DNA of 45,951 nt from Gammaproteobacteria bacterium (GTDB lineage: Bacteria; Pseudomonadota; Gammaproteobacteria; Xanthomonadales; SZUA-36), in the NCBI GenBank assembly GCA_024279945.1, contig JAJRRA010000074.1, forward strand, positions 1-45,951, read 5' to 3'. Both the position numbers and the translations under genes were made by a program. Shown in pieces: positions 26,178-36,602 of the stretch. How positions within the stretch are numbered: position 1 is the stretch's first letter; the number at the start of each line of letters is the position of its first letter. The notes below the pieces were generated by a model. That model was not told the origin of the DNA. It saw nothing but the letters and a program-made list of their open reading frames with translations, and ran no database searches.

Positions 26178-27320
26178 TTGACTGATCTGGCAGTGCTGGC
26201 TTTAGCAGACGGCAGTATTTTCCGCGGTCGGAGCATCGGGTTCAGTGGTGAGACAATCGGCGAAGTGGTCTTCAATACGTCCATGACCGGTTATCAGGAA
26301 ATCCTGACTGATCCATCCTATGCCCGCCAACTGGTCACACTTACTTATCCACACATTGGCAATACCGGCTGTAATCCGGAAGACGAGGAATCTTCGCGCC
26401 CGATGGCGGCGGGCCTGATCGTGCGGGATTGCCCGCATGTGCACAGCAGTTGGCGCGCCCGTGAAAGCCTGCCGGATTACCTGTGCAGAAACGAGCTTGT
26501 CGCCATTGACGGTATCGATACGCGGCGCCTGACCCGCATTCTGCGGGAGAAGGGGGCCCAGGGCGGCGCGCTTATCGCGGGGACTGATGTCCAGCATGAC
26601 TCCGCCGCGGCGGACCGGGCATTGCAACTGGCACGCTCTTTTCCCGGCATGAAAGGCATGGATCTGGCACGCGAGGTCACTACCGAGGAAAGCTACCCGT
26701 GGTCGGAAGGCAGTTGGGACCTGGATGATCAAGCCTGGAAGGCGGTAGAGTCCCGATGGCACATTGTTGCTTACGATTTTGGGGTGAAACGCAACATATT
26801 GCGGATGCTGGCTGACCGGGGTTGTCGCATCACGGTCGTTCCGGCAAGCACATCGGTGGATAAAGTGATGGCTTTGCAGCCGGATGGTGTGTTTCTGTCA
26901 AACGGCCCCGGTGATCCTGAGCCCTGTGACTATGCAATCGATTCGATTCGCGAACTCATTGCCCGCAAGGTCCCGTTGTTCGGCATTTGCCTTGGTCATC
27001 AGTTGCTGGACCTGGCGGCTGGCGCAAAAACGGAAAAAATGAAATTCGGCCACCATGGCGCTAATCATCCCGTGCAGGATCTGGCCAGCGGTCAGGTCAT
27101 GATCACCAGCCAGAATCATGGCTTTGCGATTGATGAAAGCAGCCTGCCTGAAAACGTTAATCTCACCCACCGGTCCCTGTTTGACAACACCCTCCAGGGT
27201 ATCGAATTGAGCAACGCGCCAGCCTTTGGTTTTCAGGGGCACCCCGAAGCCAGCCCAGGCCCCCACGATATTTCCAGCCTGTTTGACCGTTTTGTCCGCA
27301 GTATTGAAAAAAATAACTGA
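26178..27320 (+). CDS. carA: Carbamoyl-phosphate synthase small subunit
   Basis: The 380-residue glutamine amidotransferase subunit starts at TTG (26178) with GGAGAAAGG upstream. The N-terminal CPSase small-chain domain has [17 protein letters not shown]. The class I amidotransferase domain has the nucleophile in [10 protein letters not shown] and the His/Glu pair in [12 protein letters not shown]. It supplies ammonia from glutamine to CarB for carbamoyl phosphate, used in arginine and pyrimidine synthesis. carB starts 15 bases downstream. The attenuator-like hairpins just upstream are probably its control site. Confidence 0.98.
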   Translation: MTDLAVLALADGSIFRGRSIGFSGETIGEVVFNTSMTGYQEILTDPSYARQLVTLTYPHIGNTGCNPEDEESSRPMAAGLIVRDCPHVHSSWRARESLPDYLCRNELVAIDGIDTRRLTRILREKGAQGGALIAGTDVQHDSAAADRALQLARSFPGMKGMDLAREVTTEESYPWSEGSWDLDDQAWKAVESRWHIVAYDFGVKRNILRMLADRGCRITVVPASTSVDKVMALQPDGVFLSNGPGDPEPCDYAIDSIRELIARKVPLFGICLGHQLLDLAAGAKTEKMKFGHHGANHPVQDLASGQVMITSQNHGFAIDESSLPENVNLTHRSLFDNTLQGIELSNAPAFGFQGHPEASPGPHDISSLFDRFVRSIEKNN

Positions 27321-27335
27321 GATAGCAGATACAGA

Positions 27336-30300
27336 ATGCCCAAAAGAACAGACATCAAGAGTGTATTGATCATTGGCGCCGGGCCGATTGTGATTGGTCA
27401 GGCCTGCGAGTTCGATTACTCGGGAGCGCAGGCTTGCAAGGCGCTGCGGGAGGAGGGTTACCGGGTCATCCTGGTCAATTCGAATCCGGCCACGATCATG
27501 ACCGATCCCGAGACGGCAGACGCCGTCTACATTGAGCCAATCGAATGGCGGATCGTGTCGCAAATCATCGCCAATGAGCGCCCGGACGTGTTGCTGCCCA
27601 CCATGGGCGGGCAGACCGCACTGAACTGCTCCCTGGACCTGGTGCGTGAAGGCGTGCTGGAGAAGTACGGGGTGGAAATGATTGGCGCTTCACGCGAGGC
27701 GATCGACATGGCTGAAGACCGTGAACAGTTCCGTCACGCCATGTGGGATATCGGCATGGAGGTGCCCGCAGCCGCGATTGCCCACAGCATGGAAGAAGCG
27801 CAGCAGCAGCAGCTTACCATTGGTTTCCCCACCATTATTCGCCCCTCATTCACCATGGGCGGTTCCGGGGGCGGTATCGCCTACAACCGCGAGGAATTTG
27901 AGGACATCGTTGGTCGCGGTCTGGAATTGTCACCGACTTCCGAGGTTCTGCTGGAAGAATCCGTACTCGGCTGGAAAGAATTCGAGATGGAGGTGGTGCG
28001 CGACCACAAAGACAACTGCATCATTGTCTGTTCCATCGAGAATATCGATCCGATGGGCATACACACCGGTGATTCCATTACCGTGGCCCCGGCTCAGACG
28101 CTGACCGACAAGGAATACCAGCGCCTGCGGGACGCGTCGATTGCCATATTGCGCAAAATCGGTGTGGATACCGGTGGCTCCAATGTTCAGTTTGCCATCA
28201 ATCCGGAAGACGGGCGGATTGTGATCATCGAGATGAACCCCCGGGTGTCGCGCTCCTCGGCACTTGCTTCCAAGGCCACGGGATTCCCGATCGCCAAGGT
28301 GGCCGCAAAACTGGCGGTGGGTTACACCCTGGACGAGTTGCGCAACGAGATCACGGGGGGCGCAACGCCGGCTTCCTTTGAACCGGCCATCGATTATGTG
28401 GTGACCAAGATTCCCCGCTTTGCTTTCGAGAAATTTCCGGCTGCGGATGCCACGCTGACCACCCAGATGAAGTCCGTAGGTGAAGCCATGTCCATTGGCC
28501 GGACCTTCCAGGAGTCAATGCAAAAAGCCCTGCGCAGCCTGGAAACCGGGCGCGACGGTTTCAATGAAATCCTCGAGGGCGATGAGCCGGAGATTCGCCA
28601 GGCGAATCTGCAGCGCGAACTGCGGGAAGCCGGCGCCGAACGTATCTTGTACGTGGCTGATGCATTTCGTGAGGGCTACAGTATTGCAGATGTTCAGGAA
28701 ATGACCTGGATTGATCCCTGGTTCCTGGCCCAGATCGAAGACCTGGTCCGCAGTGAGGAGGCGATCCGTGCGTGTCCGTTGGAGTCCCTGCAAAAGGCGC
28801 AGATGTGGCAACTCAAACGCAAGGGTTTTTCAGACAGCCGGATCGCCACGCTGCTTAATGAACCGGAATCGCGGGTCAGAAAGCACCGGCATGCGCTGGG
28901 AATCCGCCCCGTGTATAAGCGGGTTGACACCTGTGCAGCCGAATTCGCCACCTCAACGGCCTATCTGTATTCCACTTACGAGGAAGAATGCGAAGCGGCA
29001 CCGACTGAGCGTAACAAAATCATGGTGCTGGGCGGTGGGCCGAACCGGATCGGTCAGGGAATTGAGTTCGATTATTGCTGCGTTCATGCGGCGCTGGCGC
29101 TACGCGATGACGGTTATGAAACCATCATGGTTAATTGCAATCCAGAGACTGTCTCCACCGACTACGATACATCTGACCGGCTCTATTTCGAGCCCTTGAC
29201 GCTGGAAGATGTGCTGGAAATCGTCCATAAAGAGTCTCCCAGTGGCGTCATCGTGCAGTTTGGCGGACAAACTCCTCTGAAACTGGCGCGCGACCTCGAA
29301 GCCGCTGGTGTTCCGATTATCGGCACCACACCCGATTCCATCGATCTGGCCGAAGACCGGGAGCGCTTCCAGCAGCTAATCGAGCGTATCGGTTTGAAAC
29401 AGCCCCCGAATCGGACAGCGACCAGCGTAGAAGAAGCAGTGGGGCTGGCCGAAGAAATCGGTTATCCGCTGGTGGTGCGCCCATCCTACGTGTTGGGAGG
29501 CCGGGCCATGGATATTGTTCATGCTGAGGACGAATTGCGGCGTTATATGCGCGATGCCGTACAGGTCTCAAACGACTCGCCGGTTCTTCTCGACCGTTTT
29601 CTGGACCACGCCCGGGAAGTGGACGTTGATGCGATTTGCGATGGTGAAGACGTGCTGATCGGGGGCATGATGGAACACATCGAACAAGCGGGCGTCCACT
29701 CGGGCGATTCTGCCTGTTCCATTCCACCTTATTCGCTTTCCAGCGAAGTTCAGGATCAGATGCGTCAGCAGATGCGCCAAATGGCGCTGGAGTTGGGTGT
29801 GATTGGCTTGATGAATACCCAGTTTGCCGTCCGCCGGGAAGAGGTCTATGTGCTGGAAGTCAATCCCCGGGCATCCCGCACCGTACCTTTTGTCTCAAAG
29901 GCGACCTCGATACCACTGGCAAGGATTGCCGCCCGGGTAATGGCTGGTAAAACACTTAAAGAACAAGGATATCTAAAAGAAATCATACCTAACTTCTATT
30001 CTATTAAAGAAGCGGTCTTTCCATTCATCAAGTTTCCCGGTGTCGATCCCATCCTGGGTCCGGAAATGCGTTCCACGGGTGAAGTCATGGGCATTGGCTG
30101 GAGTTTTGGGGGCGCCAGGGCCAAGTCCATGAAGGCCGCAGGCTACGGACTCCCGTGCACCGGAAAAGCTTTTTTGAGTGTACGGGATGCTGACAAAGAG
30201 GGCCTGGTGTCTATCGCCCGGGAGTTGATTGGCCGCGGTTACCAGTTGGCTGCTACAATCGGCACCGCGCGCTACCTGAATGACTGTGCCATCGAATGTG

Positions 30301-30560
30301 AAGCGGTCAACAAGGTGATGGAAGGCCGCCCCCATGTAGTGGACCTGATCAAGAACGATGAGATCAACTTTATCGTCAATACCACGGAAGGCGCCCAGGC
30401 GATTGCGGATTCCTTCTCTATCCGCCGGGAGGCTTTACAGCGTAAAATAAGCTACACGACAACAATCGCCGGTGGCAGAGCCACCCTTCGTGCACTCGAT
30501 CACGAAGAAGATTACACGGTATACAGCCTGCAGCAACTCCACCGAGGCCTGGAGGCGTAA
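27336..30560 (+). CDS. carB: Carbamoyl-phosphate synthase large subunit
   Basis: The 1074-residue protein has the duplicated ATP-grasp architecture. The first half opens [28 protein letters not shown], and the second has [26 protein letters not shown]. Carbamate- and ATP-binding segments such as GGQTALNC and GGQTPLKLA are present in each half, with a C-terminal allosteric MGS-like domain ([26 protein letters not shown]). It is full length with no frame problems. It forms carbamoyl phosphate from bicarbonate, ammonia and two ATP, and is paired with carA. Confidence 0.99.
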   Translation: MPKRTDIKSVLIIGAGPIVIGQACEFDYSGAQACKALREEGYRVILVNSNPATIMTDPETADAVYIEPIEWRIVSQIIANERPDVLLPTMGGQTALNCSLDLVREGVLEKYGVEMIGASREAIDMAEDREQFRHAMWDIGMEVPAAAIAHSMEEAQQQQLTIGFPTIIRPSFTMGGSGGGIAYNREEFEDIVGRGLELSPTSEVLLEESVLGWKEFEMEVVRDHKDNCIIVCSIENIDPMGIHTGDSITVAPAQTLTDKEYQRLRDASIAILRKIGVDTGGSNVQFAINPEDGRIVIIEMNPRVSRSSALASKATGFPIAKVAAKLAVGYTLDELRNEITGGATPASFEPAIDYVVTKIPRFAFEKFPAADATLTTQMKSVGEAMSIGRTFQESMQKALRSLETGRDGFNEILEGDEPEIRQANLQRELREAGAERILYVADAFREGYSIADVQEMTWIDPWFLAQIEDLVRSEEAIRACPLESLQKAQMWQLKRKGFSDSRIATLLNEPESRVRKHRHALGIRPVYKRVDTCAAEFATSTAYLYSTYEEECEAAPTERNKIMVLGGGPNRIGQGIEFDYCCVHAALALRDDGYETIMVNCNPETVSTDYDTSDRLYFEPLTLEDVLEIVHKESPSGVIVQFGGQTPLKLARDLEAAGVPIIGTTPDSIDLAEDRERFQQLIERIGLKQPPNRTATSVEEAVGLAEEIGYPLVVRPSYVLGGRAMDIVHAEDELRRYMRDAVQVSNDSPVLLDRFLDHAREVDVDAICDGEDVLIGGMMEHIEQAGVHSGDSACSIPPYSLSSEVQDQMRQQMRQMALELGVIGLMNTQFAVRREEVYVLEVNPRASRTVPFVSKATSIPLARIAARVMAGKTLKEQGYLKEIIPNFYSIKEAVFPFIKFPGVDPILGPEMRSTGEVMGIGWSFGGARAKSMKAAGYGLPCTGKAFLSVRDADKEGLVSIARELIGRGYQLAATIGTARYLNDCAIECEAVNKVMEGRPHVVDLIKNDEINFIVNTTEGAQAIADSFSIRREALQRKISYTTTIAGGRATLRALDHEEDYTVYSLQQLHRGLEA

Positions 30561-30577
30561 CGCTTTTAGGGAAAGAT

Positions 30578-31054
30578 ATGACGAGACATCCATTAACCAA
30601 AGAGGGCGCAGAGCGCTTACGGGAAGAGTTGGCGCAGCTGAAAAAGGTCGACCGTCCGAAAATTATTGCTGCGATTGCCGAGGCGCGCGCTCATGGCGAT
30701 CTGAAAGAAAATGCCGAATATCATGCCGCCCGCGAGCAACAGGGCTTTACCGAGGGAAGAATTCAGCACCTGGAGGCAACCATTTCCGGTGCCCAGGTGA
30801 TTGATGTCTCCACCTTGAATGCCGGTTCCAGGGTAGTTTTTGGCGCCACAGTCACCCTCTATGACGAGGAAAACGAAGGTGAAACCACTTACCAGATTGT
30901 GGGTGACCTGGAAGCGGACATCAAACACAACCGGATCGCGGTAAGTTCTCCGATTGCCCGTGCTTTGATCGGCCAGGAAGAAGGTGATGTCGTTGTAGTA
31001 CGTGCCCCTGCCGGTGATCGTGAATATAAAATCATTGGTGTCAAATACATTTGA
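30578..31054 (+). CDS. greA: Transcription elongation factor GreA
   Basis: The 158-residue protein has an N-terminal coiled coil ([52 protein letters not shown]), in which the acidic tip residues D and E of [11 protein letters not shown] are conserved, and a C-terminal FKBP-like domain ending EREYKI-type sequence ([13 protein letters not shown]). It rescues backtracked RNA polymerase by stimulating cleavage of the transcript. It lies directly after carB, a frequent arrangement. Its stop overlaps the start of the next gene (TTGA). Confidence 0.98.
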   Translation: MTRHPLTKEGAERLREELAQLKKVDRPKIIAAIAEARAHGDLKENAEYHAAREQQGFTEGRIQHLEATISGAQVIDVSTLNAGSRVVFGATVTLYDEENEGETTYQIVGDLEADIKHNRIAVSSPIARALIGQEEGDVVVVRAPAGDREYKIIGVKYI

Positions 31055-32070
31055 CGCGCGTCGGGTCCAAAAGAACCGTCACCGTCCTGGCACAGGACTT
31101 ACAACCCCTGGCGCTGGCTGCGGGCGATAAAGTGCGTTATCCGGCGCTGGAAACACTGCTTTCCCGGGGACATCATTTCCGTATGGAAAGTAAAAGCCCT
31201 GATCATTTCAGGTTTCAGTTGTTTGGAATCAAGCCGGAAGGCGAGTTGCCCATCGCATCACTCACGCGGGCAGCCGATCGGGAGGAAAAACCCGGGCAAC
31301 AGCATTACTGGCTGAGACTGGACCCGGTTACCCTGTGGGCAGATATGGCGCGGGTGGTCATGACCAGTTACGGCTTTGCCGACCTGAATGAATTTGAACG
31401 GGATGAAATTGAAAATGTAGTCCGTTCGGTTTTGCGCGAAGAAGGCATCGTGCTGCAATCAGGGCACCTGGAGCGCTGGTGTATAGCCCTGGGTGAGTCG
31501 CCGGAATTTGATTTTACGCCACTGGATGAAGCAGTGGGCATGGACATGGCGGAGGCCTTGCCCGAACAGCCGGAATCGATTCACTGGCAGCGGATCATGA
31601 ATGAAATCCAAGTAGCGCTGCACGCAAGCGCGGTTAATGTACGCCGCCGGCAACAGGGCAAGCAGGCGATCAACTCGGTCTGGTTCTGGGGCGGGGGATT
31701 TATTCCGAATCCAGCCAATCACAAAGTTTTTGACACGGTCTATGCTGATAATCCAGTGACCCGTGGCCTGGCCATCATTAGCGATTGCCGCTTACGCAAT
31801 CAAACATCCGCAGAGAAAGTGAGATTTGGCCCTGATGAGCAATCTATCCTGGTAGATTGGACCGTGGGAACGCGAGACCCCATGAAGGAACTCGACCATC
31901 TCGAACGTTTTGTTGATCACTTGCTGGATGAAGTGCGCAGCGGATCGACTGAGCTGGTCTTTTATTGTGGAAAAAACGAGGGATGGCGCTATCGACGCAG
32001 TTCCGGTCGAAAGTTTTGGTGTTATCGCCGCCCGCTGGGGAAGATTTGTGTGACCAGCCTGCCTGCATGA
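31051..32070 (+). CDS. COG4255-like protein upstream of recJ
   Basis: The 339-residue protein starts at TTG overlapping the greA stop. It resembles an uncharacterised family (COG4255-like, sometimes annotated as phosphoglycerate mutase) found before recJ in gammaproteobacteria. The recognisable parts are [19 protein letters not shown], the segment ERWCIAL, and [15 protein letters not shown] see no classical phosphoglycerate-mutase active site and do not assign an enzyme activity. Its stop overlaps the recJ start (ATGA), so co-translation with recJ is likely. Confidence 0.7.
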   Translation: MTRVGSKRTVTVLAQDLQPLALAAGDKVRYPALETLLSRGHHFRMESKSPDHFRFQLFGIKPEGELPIASLTRAADREEKPGQQHYWLRLDPVTLWADMARVVMTSYGFADLNEFERDEIENVVRSVLREEGIVLQSGHLERWCIALGESPEFDFTPLDEAVGMDMAEALPEQPESIHWQRIMNEIQVALHASAVNVRRRQQGKQAINSVWFWGGGFIPNPANHKVFDTVYADNPVTRGLAIISDCRLRNQTSAEKVRFGPDEQSILVDWTVGTRDPMKELDHLERFVDHLLDEVRSGSTELVFYCGKNEGWRYRRSSGRKFWCYRRPLGKICVTSLPA

Positions 32071-33848
32071 CCCGGCAAGTCAACATACGCCAGCGCCCGG
32101 CTTACAAGGCCGGCAGCGCGGCCAGCGAAACTTCCGGCAAGCAAAACCAGCTCGGCGAGAGCTGGCTGGGAAAGGACCTCCACCCGGTACTGCAGCGTAT
32201 TCTGTTGGCGCGTGGCATCACCCGGCCGGAAGATCTGGCGCTGGATCTGCGCGGGCTGCTTGCGCCAGGAAGTCTGTCTGGAGTAGACGGTGCGGCTGTA
32301 CTGGTGGCCGATGCGGTTATGCAGGACAAGCGGATTCTGATCGTTGGTGATTTTGACGCGGATGGCGCCACCGGTACCGCAGTGGCCATTTTATCGCTCA
32401 GGGCAATGGCCTGTGAGCGGCTCGATTTTCGTGTTCCGAATCGTTTTGAATTTGGCTATGGTCTGAGTGTTCCCCTGGTCGAAACGCTGCGCGAGGATCC
32501 CCCAGATTTGCTAATTACCGTGGATTCCGGAATCTCCTGCAATGAAGGCGTGGCAAGAGCACGGGAACTGGGCTGCCGCGTTGTCGTCACGGATCACCAT
32601 CTGCCGGGGGAGAAAATCCCGGATGCCAATGCCATCGTCAACCCCAATTGTGAAGGGGATGCTTTTCCCAGTAAGGCGATGGCGGGAGTCGGTGTTATTT
32701 TTTACCTGATGTCGGTTGTGCGCAGCGTGTTGCGGGACAGGGGGTGGTTTTCCGGGCGGCGTAAAGAGCCCAATCTGGCCCATTTTCTCGACCTGGTTGC
32801 GCTGGGTACCGTGGCCGACCTGGTGCCGCTGGATCACAATAACCGCGTACTGGTTAGACAGGGCCTGGAGCGTATCAGGCGGGGTTTGGCGCGGCCCGGG
32901 GTGATGGCCTTGCTGCGTTTGGGAAAACGCGATTACCGTTATGCAAAAGCGGCGGATCTTGGCTTTGCCGTTGGCCCGCGCCTGAATGCGGCCGGGCGTC
33001 TTGAAGACATGGCCACCGGCATCCGTTGCCTGCTCAGTAGCGATCCGGACGAGGCCATGCAGATGGCCAGCCAACTCGATGAGCTGAATCAGCGGCGCAA
33101 AGGCATGCAGGAGAAGATGCAGGAAGAAGCCATGCAGCAACTGGACGTATTGCTGGCTTCACTCCGGGAACAGGCCTTGCCGCAGGCGCTTTGCCTGTTT
33201 GATGCGTCATGGCACCAGGGCATTGTCGGGCTGGTGGCCTCCCGGGTGAAGGATGCCGTACACCGTCCGGTGATTGCTTTTGCACCCGAAGACAAAGGCT
33301 CAACACTGCTCAAGGGTTCGGCCCGTTCGGTAAAAGGACTGCATATCCGTGATGTGCTGGCCCGGGTTGATGCTCAGACGCCCGGATTAATGCAGGCCTT
33401 TGGCGGTCATGCCATGGCGGCGGGCCTGAGCCTGGAAGCGAAGCGCCTGGATGAGTTCAGGCAGGCCCTGCTGCTCGCCGTAGATGCGGTTCTGGGCGGG
33501 GCCAGCCTGACCAGCGAGATTCTGACCGATGGAGAATTGTCGGCAAGCGATATTTCTCTGGATATGGCAAAACGGCTTGAGGACTTTGGCCCCTGGGGGC
33601 AGCGATTTGCAGAACCGGTGTTCGATGGCTGTTTCGAAGTGACGGATCACCGCGTGGTGGGCGGATCTCACCTCAAAATGATGGTCAGGCCCATCGACGG
33701 CAGCGAAGCCGTGGATGCCATTGCGTTTAACCGCTTGCCGGATGACTTGCCCCAGAGTGGCCCGGTGCGTTTACTGTATCGCCTGGACATCAATCGCTGG
33801 CAGGGCCGGGAAGAGTGCCAGTTGATGGTCGATCATATTATCCTGTAA
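32067..33848 (+). CDS. recJ: Single-stranded-DNA-specific exonuclease RecJ
   Basis: The protein has 593 residues from the ATG at 32067 that overlaps the previous stop; the longer frame from 31965 lies inside the upstream gene. DHH phosphoesterase motifs are clear: VGDFDADGATGTA (motif I), VDSGISCNEG (motif II), and VVVTDHHLPGE with the DHH triad. DHHA1 and OB-fold regions follow (ASWHQGIVGLVASRVKD, FGGHAMAAGL). It degrades ssDNA 5'-3' with Mg2+/Mn2+ in recombination and mismatch repair. The length agrees with the family. Confidence 0.97.
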   Translation: MTRQVNIRQRPAYKAGSAASETSGKQNQLGESWLGKDLHPVLQRILLARGITRPEDLALDLRGLLAPGSLSGVDGAAVLVADAVMQDKRILIVGDFDADGATGTAVAILSLRAMACERLDFRVPNRFEFGYGLSVPLVETLREDPPDLLITVDSGISCNEGVARARELGCRVVVTDHHLPGEKIPDANAIVNPNCEGDAFPSKAMAGVGVIFYLMSVVRSVLRDRGWFSGRRKEPNLAHFLDLVALGTVADLVPLDHNNRVLVRQGLERIRRGLARPGVMALLRLGKRDYRYAKAADLGFAVGPRLNAAGRLEDMATGIRCLLSSDPDEAMQMASQLDELNQRRKGMQEKMQEEAMQQLDVLLASLREQALPQALCLFDASWHQGIVGLVASRVKDAVHRPVIAFAPEDKGSTLLKGSARSVKGLHIRDVLARVDAQTPGLMQAFGGHAMAAGLSLEAKRLDEFRQALLLAVDAVLGGASLTSEILTDGELSASDISLDMAKRLEDFGPWGQRFAEPVFDGCFEVTDHRVVGGSHLKMMVRPIDGSEAVDAIAFNRLPDDLPQSGPVRLLYRLDINRWQGREECQLMVDHIIL

Positions 33849-33921
33849 ATGTACCATTGGCTGAGAGCTTGATAGCATAGCGGTGATTGCAGGGCAGAAT
33901 GTTACACAAAGAGGATGATTC

Positions 33922-34728
33922 ATGGATATAAAGGGCAAGGTAGCAGTCGTTACCGGTGGTGCTCACGGCATTGGGCGGGCCTTGTGCCGGGCTCTTCGCA
34001 TCGAAGGCGCCCGGGTGGTTGTGGCAGATCTGGATATCGAAACCGCTGCCCGGATCGCCGAAGAAGTGGACGGTCTTGCGGTGCACGTTGACGTTTCCCG
34101 TGAAGAGGATATTGTTTCGGCTGTAGATCGTGTCGAACGGGAAATCGGGCCGGTCGACCTGTTCATCTCGAATGCAGGTGTTGCTTTTGGTGATGGCCCG
34201 GATGGTGCAGCGTCAGCGAGCAATGAACGGTGGCGCGCCTGTATCGACATCAATCTGATGGCGCATGTCTATGCTGCCCGTGTGCTGGTGCCCCGCATGG
34301 TCAGCCGTGGCGGCGGTTGCCTGGTTAATGTCGCGTCTGCCGCTGGTTTATTGTGTCAGATCGGGGAAGCGGCTTACACAGCCAGCAAACACGCTGCAGT
34401 GGCCTTTGCCGAATCCCTGGCCATAACGCATGGCGACGATGGCATCCAGGTTTGCATGGTCTGCCCCCAGGCAGTTGCAACCCGACTGATCGGTATGGAT
34501 GAAGATACCGGGATTGAAGATGGGAGCAGTGGTTTCGGTGGCAATGACGTGGACGGTGTGCTCAGCGCGGAGTATGTAGCCGATTGCATCCTGGCGGGAA
34601 TCCAGAATGAACAATTCATGGTATTGCCGCATCCCCAGGTGAGCACCTATTTTCGCCGCAAGGCAGATGACCACGACCGCTGGATTCGGGGCATGCAACG
34701 CTTTCGCCAGAAAATACTTGACGAGTAG
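33922..34728 (+). CDS. Short-chain dehydrogenase/reductase (1)
   Basis: The 268-residue classical SDR has the cofactor motif TGGAHGIGRA near the N-terminus. VVADLDIE indicates an acidic residue after strand 2, suggesting NAD(H) preference. ISNAGVAFG corresponds to NNAG, followed by the catalytic Ser in NVASAAGLL and YTASK. The substrate is unknown. It opens the plus-strand trio SDR-SDR-phosphotransferase, whose partners suggest oxidation or reduction of a hydroxyacyl group in acyl-CoA breakdown. RBS: AGAGGATG before ATG. Confidence 0.88.
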   Translation: MDIKGKVAVVTGGAHGIGRALCRALRIEGARVVVADLDIETAARIAEEVDGLAVHVDVSREEDIVSAVDRVEREIGPVDLFISNAGVAFGDGPDGAASASNERWRACIDINLMAHVYAARVLVPRMVSRGGGCLVNVASAAGLLCQIGEAAYTASKHAAVAFAESLAITHGDDGIQVCMVCPQAVATRLIGMDEDTGIEDGSSGFGGNDVDGVLSAEYVADCILAGIQNEQFMVLPHPQVSTYFRRKADDHDRWIRGMQRFRQKILDE

Positions 34729-34748
34729 GAACAGCAGGGAGAAAACCA

Positions 34749-35507
34749 TTGAATAACATTGATCTTAAAGGGAAGGTGGCGCTGGTTAACGGTGGCTCAC
34801 GCGGTATCGGCGAGGCGATTGCCCGTGGCCTGGCAGGCTGTGGCGCGCAAGTAGTGCTCAGCAGTCGCAAACAGGAAAGCGTTCAGGAAGTTGCTGACTC
34901 CATCATTGCCGTCGGGGGGCAGGCAGTTGCGCGGACATGTCACGCCGGGCACCTGGATGAAATTGAGGCTCTGTTTGAAAGTATCCAGAACGATTTCGGC
35001 AAGCTGGATATCCTGATCAACAATGCCGCCACCAATCCTTTTTACGGTCCGGCCGCCAAACTTCCGCCCGATGCTTTCGACCGGACCATCGAAGTGAACC
35101 TCAAGGGGCCTTACTACATGATGAGCCACGCGGTCCCACTGATGGCGAAAAATGGGGGTGGCAGCATCGTCAACGTGGCATCCATAGCCGCTCTGGTCAC
35201 CATGCCCGGACAGGCAGTTTATTCGATGACCAAGGCCGGATTGATCAGCCTGGGCAAATCATTTGCCAGGGAGTATGGGCAAATGGGTATCCGCGTCAAC
35301 GCCATTCTGCCCGGTATCGTGGAAACCCGGTTTGCGGCCGCACTGGTGGAAGACCCCGCGATCCAGAAAAAACTGAGCAGCCTGCCTGTCCCACGTGCCG
35401 GGCAACCCGAAGACATGGTCGGTGGTGTCTTGTACCTGGTTTCCGATGCCGCAGCCTACACCACCGGCACTACCCTGATCATGGATGGCGGAATAACGCT
35501 CGGTTAA
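34749..35507 (+). CDS. Short-chain dehydrogenase/reductase (2)
   Basis: The 252-residue SDR starts at TTG (34749) with AGGGAG upstream. It has NGGSRGIGEA in the glycine-rich loop, VVLSSRKQE after strand 2 (an Arg, suggesting NADP(H)), INNAATN, NVASIAALVTMPGQAVYSMTKAGL with the catalytic Ser-Tyr-Lys, and a C-terminal TTLIMDGGITLG typical of FabG-like enzymes. Probably a 3-oxoacyl or hydroxyacyl reductase/dehydrogenase. It is followed without a gap by the kinase gene, so they are co-transcribed. Confidence 0.9.
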   Translation: MNNIDLKGKVALVNGGSRGIGEAIARGLAGCGAQVVLSSRKQESVQEVADSIIAVGGQAVARTCHAGHLDEIEALFESIQNDFGKLDILINNAATNPFYGPAAKLPPDAFDRTIEVNLKGPYYMMSHAVPLMAKNGGGSIVNVASIAALVTMPGQAVYSMTKAGLISLGKSFAREYGQMGIRVNAILPGIVETRFAAALVEDPAIQKKLSSLPVPRAGQPEDMVGGVLYLVSDAAAYTTGTTLIMDGGITLG

Positions 35508-36599
35508 GTGACCACCCTGAGCACAACAAGCAATAACCCCACGGTGGCTGTGCGTGGAGGTGAAGAACTGGACTGGCAGGCGCTGGACCGCCATCTTCGA
35601 CGGGTCATCCCCGGCCTGGAAGGCCCACCGGAGATCAGTCAGTTCGCCGGCGGGAATTCAAACCTGACCTACCGCCTGAAGTACCGTAACGAGGATCTGG
35701 TGATCCGCCGTCCGCCGTTTGGAACCAAGGCGAAGTCAGCCCACAGCATGATTCGGGAATACCGCATCATGAATGCACTTAAACCGGTCTATACCTGTGT
35801 TCCGGATACACTGTATTACACGGATGATGAATCGATTATCGGTTCTGAGTTTTATGTCATGCGAAAGGTGGAAGGGCAGATCATCAAGAAAACGATACCA
35901 CCGCACTGGGGTTTCAGTGCCGATGATACGAGACGGTTCTGCAGACGGTTCTGGGAAAAACTGATTGAATTGCATCAAGTGGATTACATCGCTGCCGGCC
36001 TGGGTGATTTCGGCAAGCCGGAAGGGTATATTCAGCGCCAGATTCAGGGTTGGAACGGCCGCTACGAACGTGTCATTACGCCCGATGTGGGCGCATTCAG
36101 CGACGTTCGTCAGTGGCTTGAGGAAAACAGGCCAGAGGACAGCGCTCAAGCCGCGATTCTGCACGGTGATTACCGCATCGATAACGTGATTCTCGGTGAA
36201 CAGGACCCGACCGAAATACGAGCGGTTCTGGATTGGGAGATCTGTGCCCTGGGTGAGCCCCTGATGGACCTGGGTAACGCTCTGGCGTACTGGATGGAAG
36301 TGGACGATCCACCGTATCTGCAGGCCTTGCAAATGCAACCTTCCACAGCACCGGGGATGATGACCCGGGCGGAGATTCTGGCGCTTTACAGCGAACTCAC
36401 CGGCCGGGATACTACCGATTTTCTGTTCTATCTGGTTTACGGGTATTTCCGCAATGCCGTGATATTACAGCAGATTTATTATCGTTTTTATCACGGTCAG
36501 ACTCAGGATCAGCGTTTCCAGACATTCGGTAGCGCCACTCGAAACCTGGCAGAGCACTGCAGGCTGCTGATTTCACGAGCCTGCGAGCCTGCGCCGTAG
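35508..36599 (+). CDS. APH-family phosphotransferase associated with acyl-CoA metabolism
   Basis: The 363-residue protein starts at GTG directly after the SDR stop. It has kinase-like motifs of the aminoglycoside phosphotransferase fold: FAGGNSNLTYRLK and LVIRRPPFG in the N-lobe (Lys/Arg of the nucleotide site), YVMRKVEGQI, the catalytic ILHGDYRIDN (Asp), and AVLDWEICALGEPLMDLG (DFG-like metal ligand). This subgroup matches the kinase part of ACAD10/11 and LvaA-type proteins that phosphorylate hydroxyacyl-CoA, not antibiotics. Two acyl-CoA dehydrogenases are encoded nearby. It is therefore probably not a resistance gene. Confidence 0.85.
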   Translation: MTTLSTTSNNPTVAVRGGEELDWQALDRHLRRVIPGLEGPPEISQFAGGNSNLTYRLKYRNEDLVIRRPPFGTKAKSAHSMIREYRIMNALKPVYTCVPDTLYYTDDESIIGSEFYVMRKVEGQIIKKTIPPHWGFSADDTRRFCRRFWEKLIELHQVDYIAAGLGDFGKPEGYIQRQIQGWNGRYERVITPDVGAFSDVRQWLEENRPEDSAQAAILHGDYRIDNVILGEQDPTEIRAVLDWEICALGEPLMDLGNALAYWMEVDDPPYLQALQMQPSTAPGMMTRAEILALYSELTGRDTTDFLFYLVYGYFRNAVILQQIYYRFYHGQTQDQRFQTFGSATRNLAEHCRLLISRACEPAP

Positions 36600-36602
36600 C
36601 AG

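Noticed and set aside
35508-36599. Aminoglycoside resistance gene
   Set aside because: The fold is APH-like, but sequence features and acyl-CoA dehydrogenase context point to a metabolic kinase.
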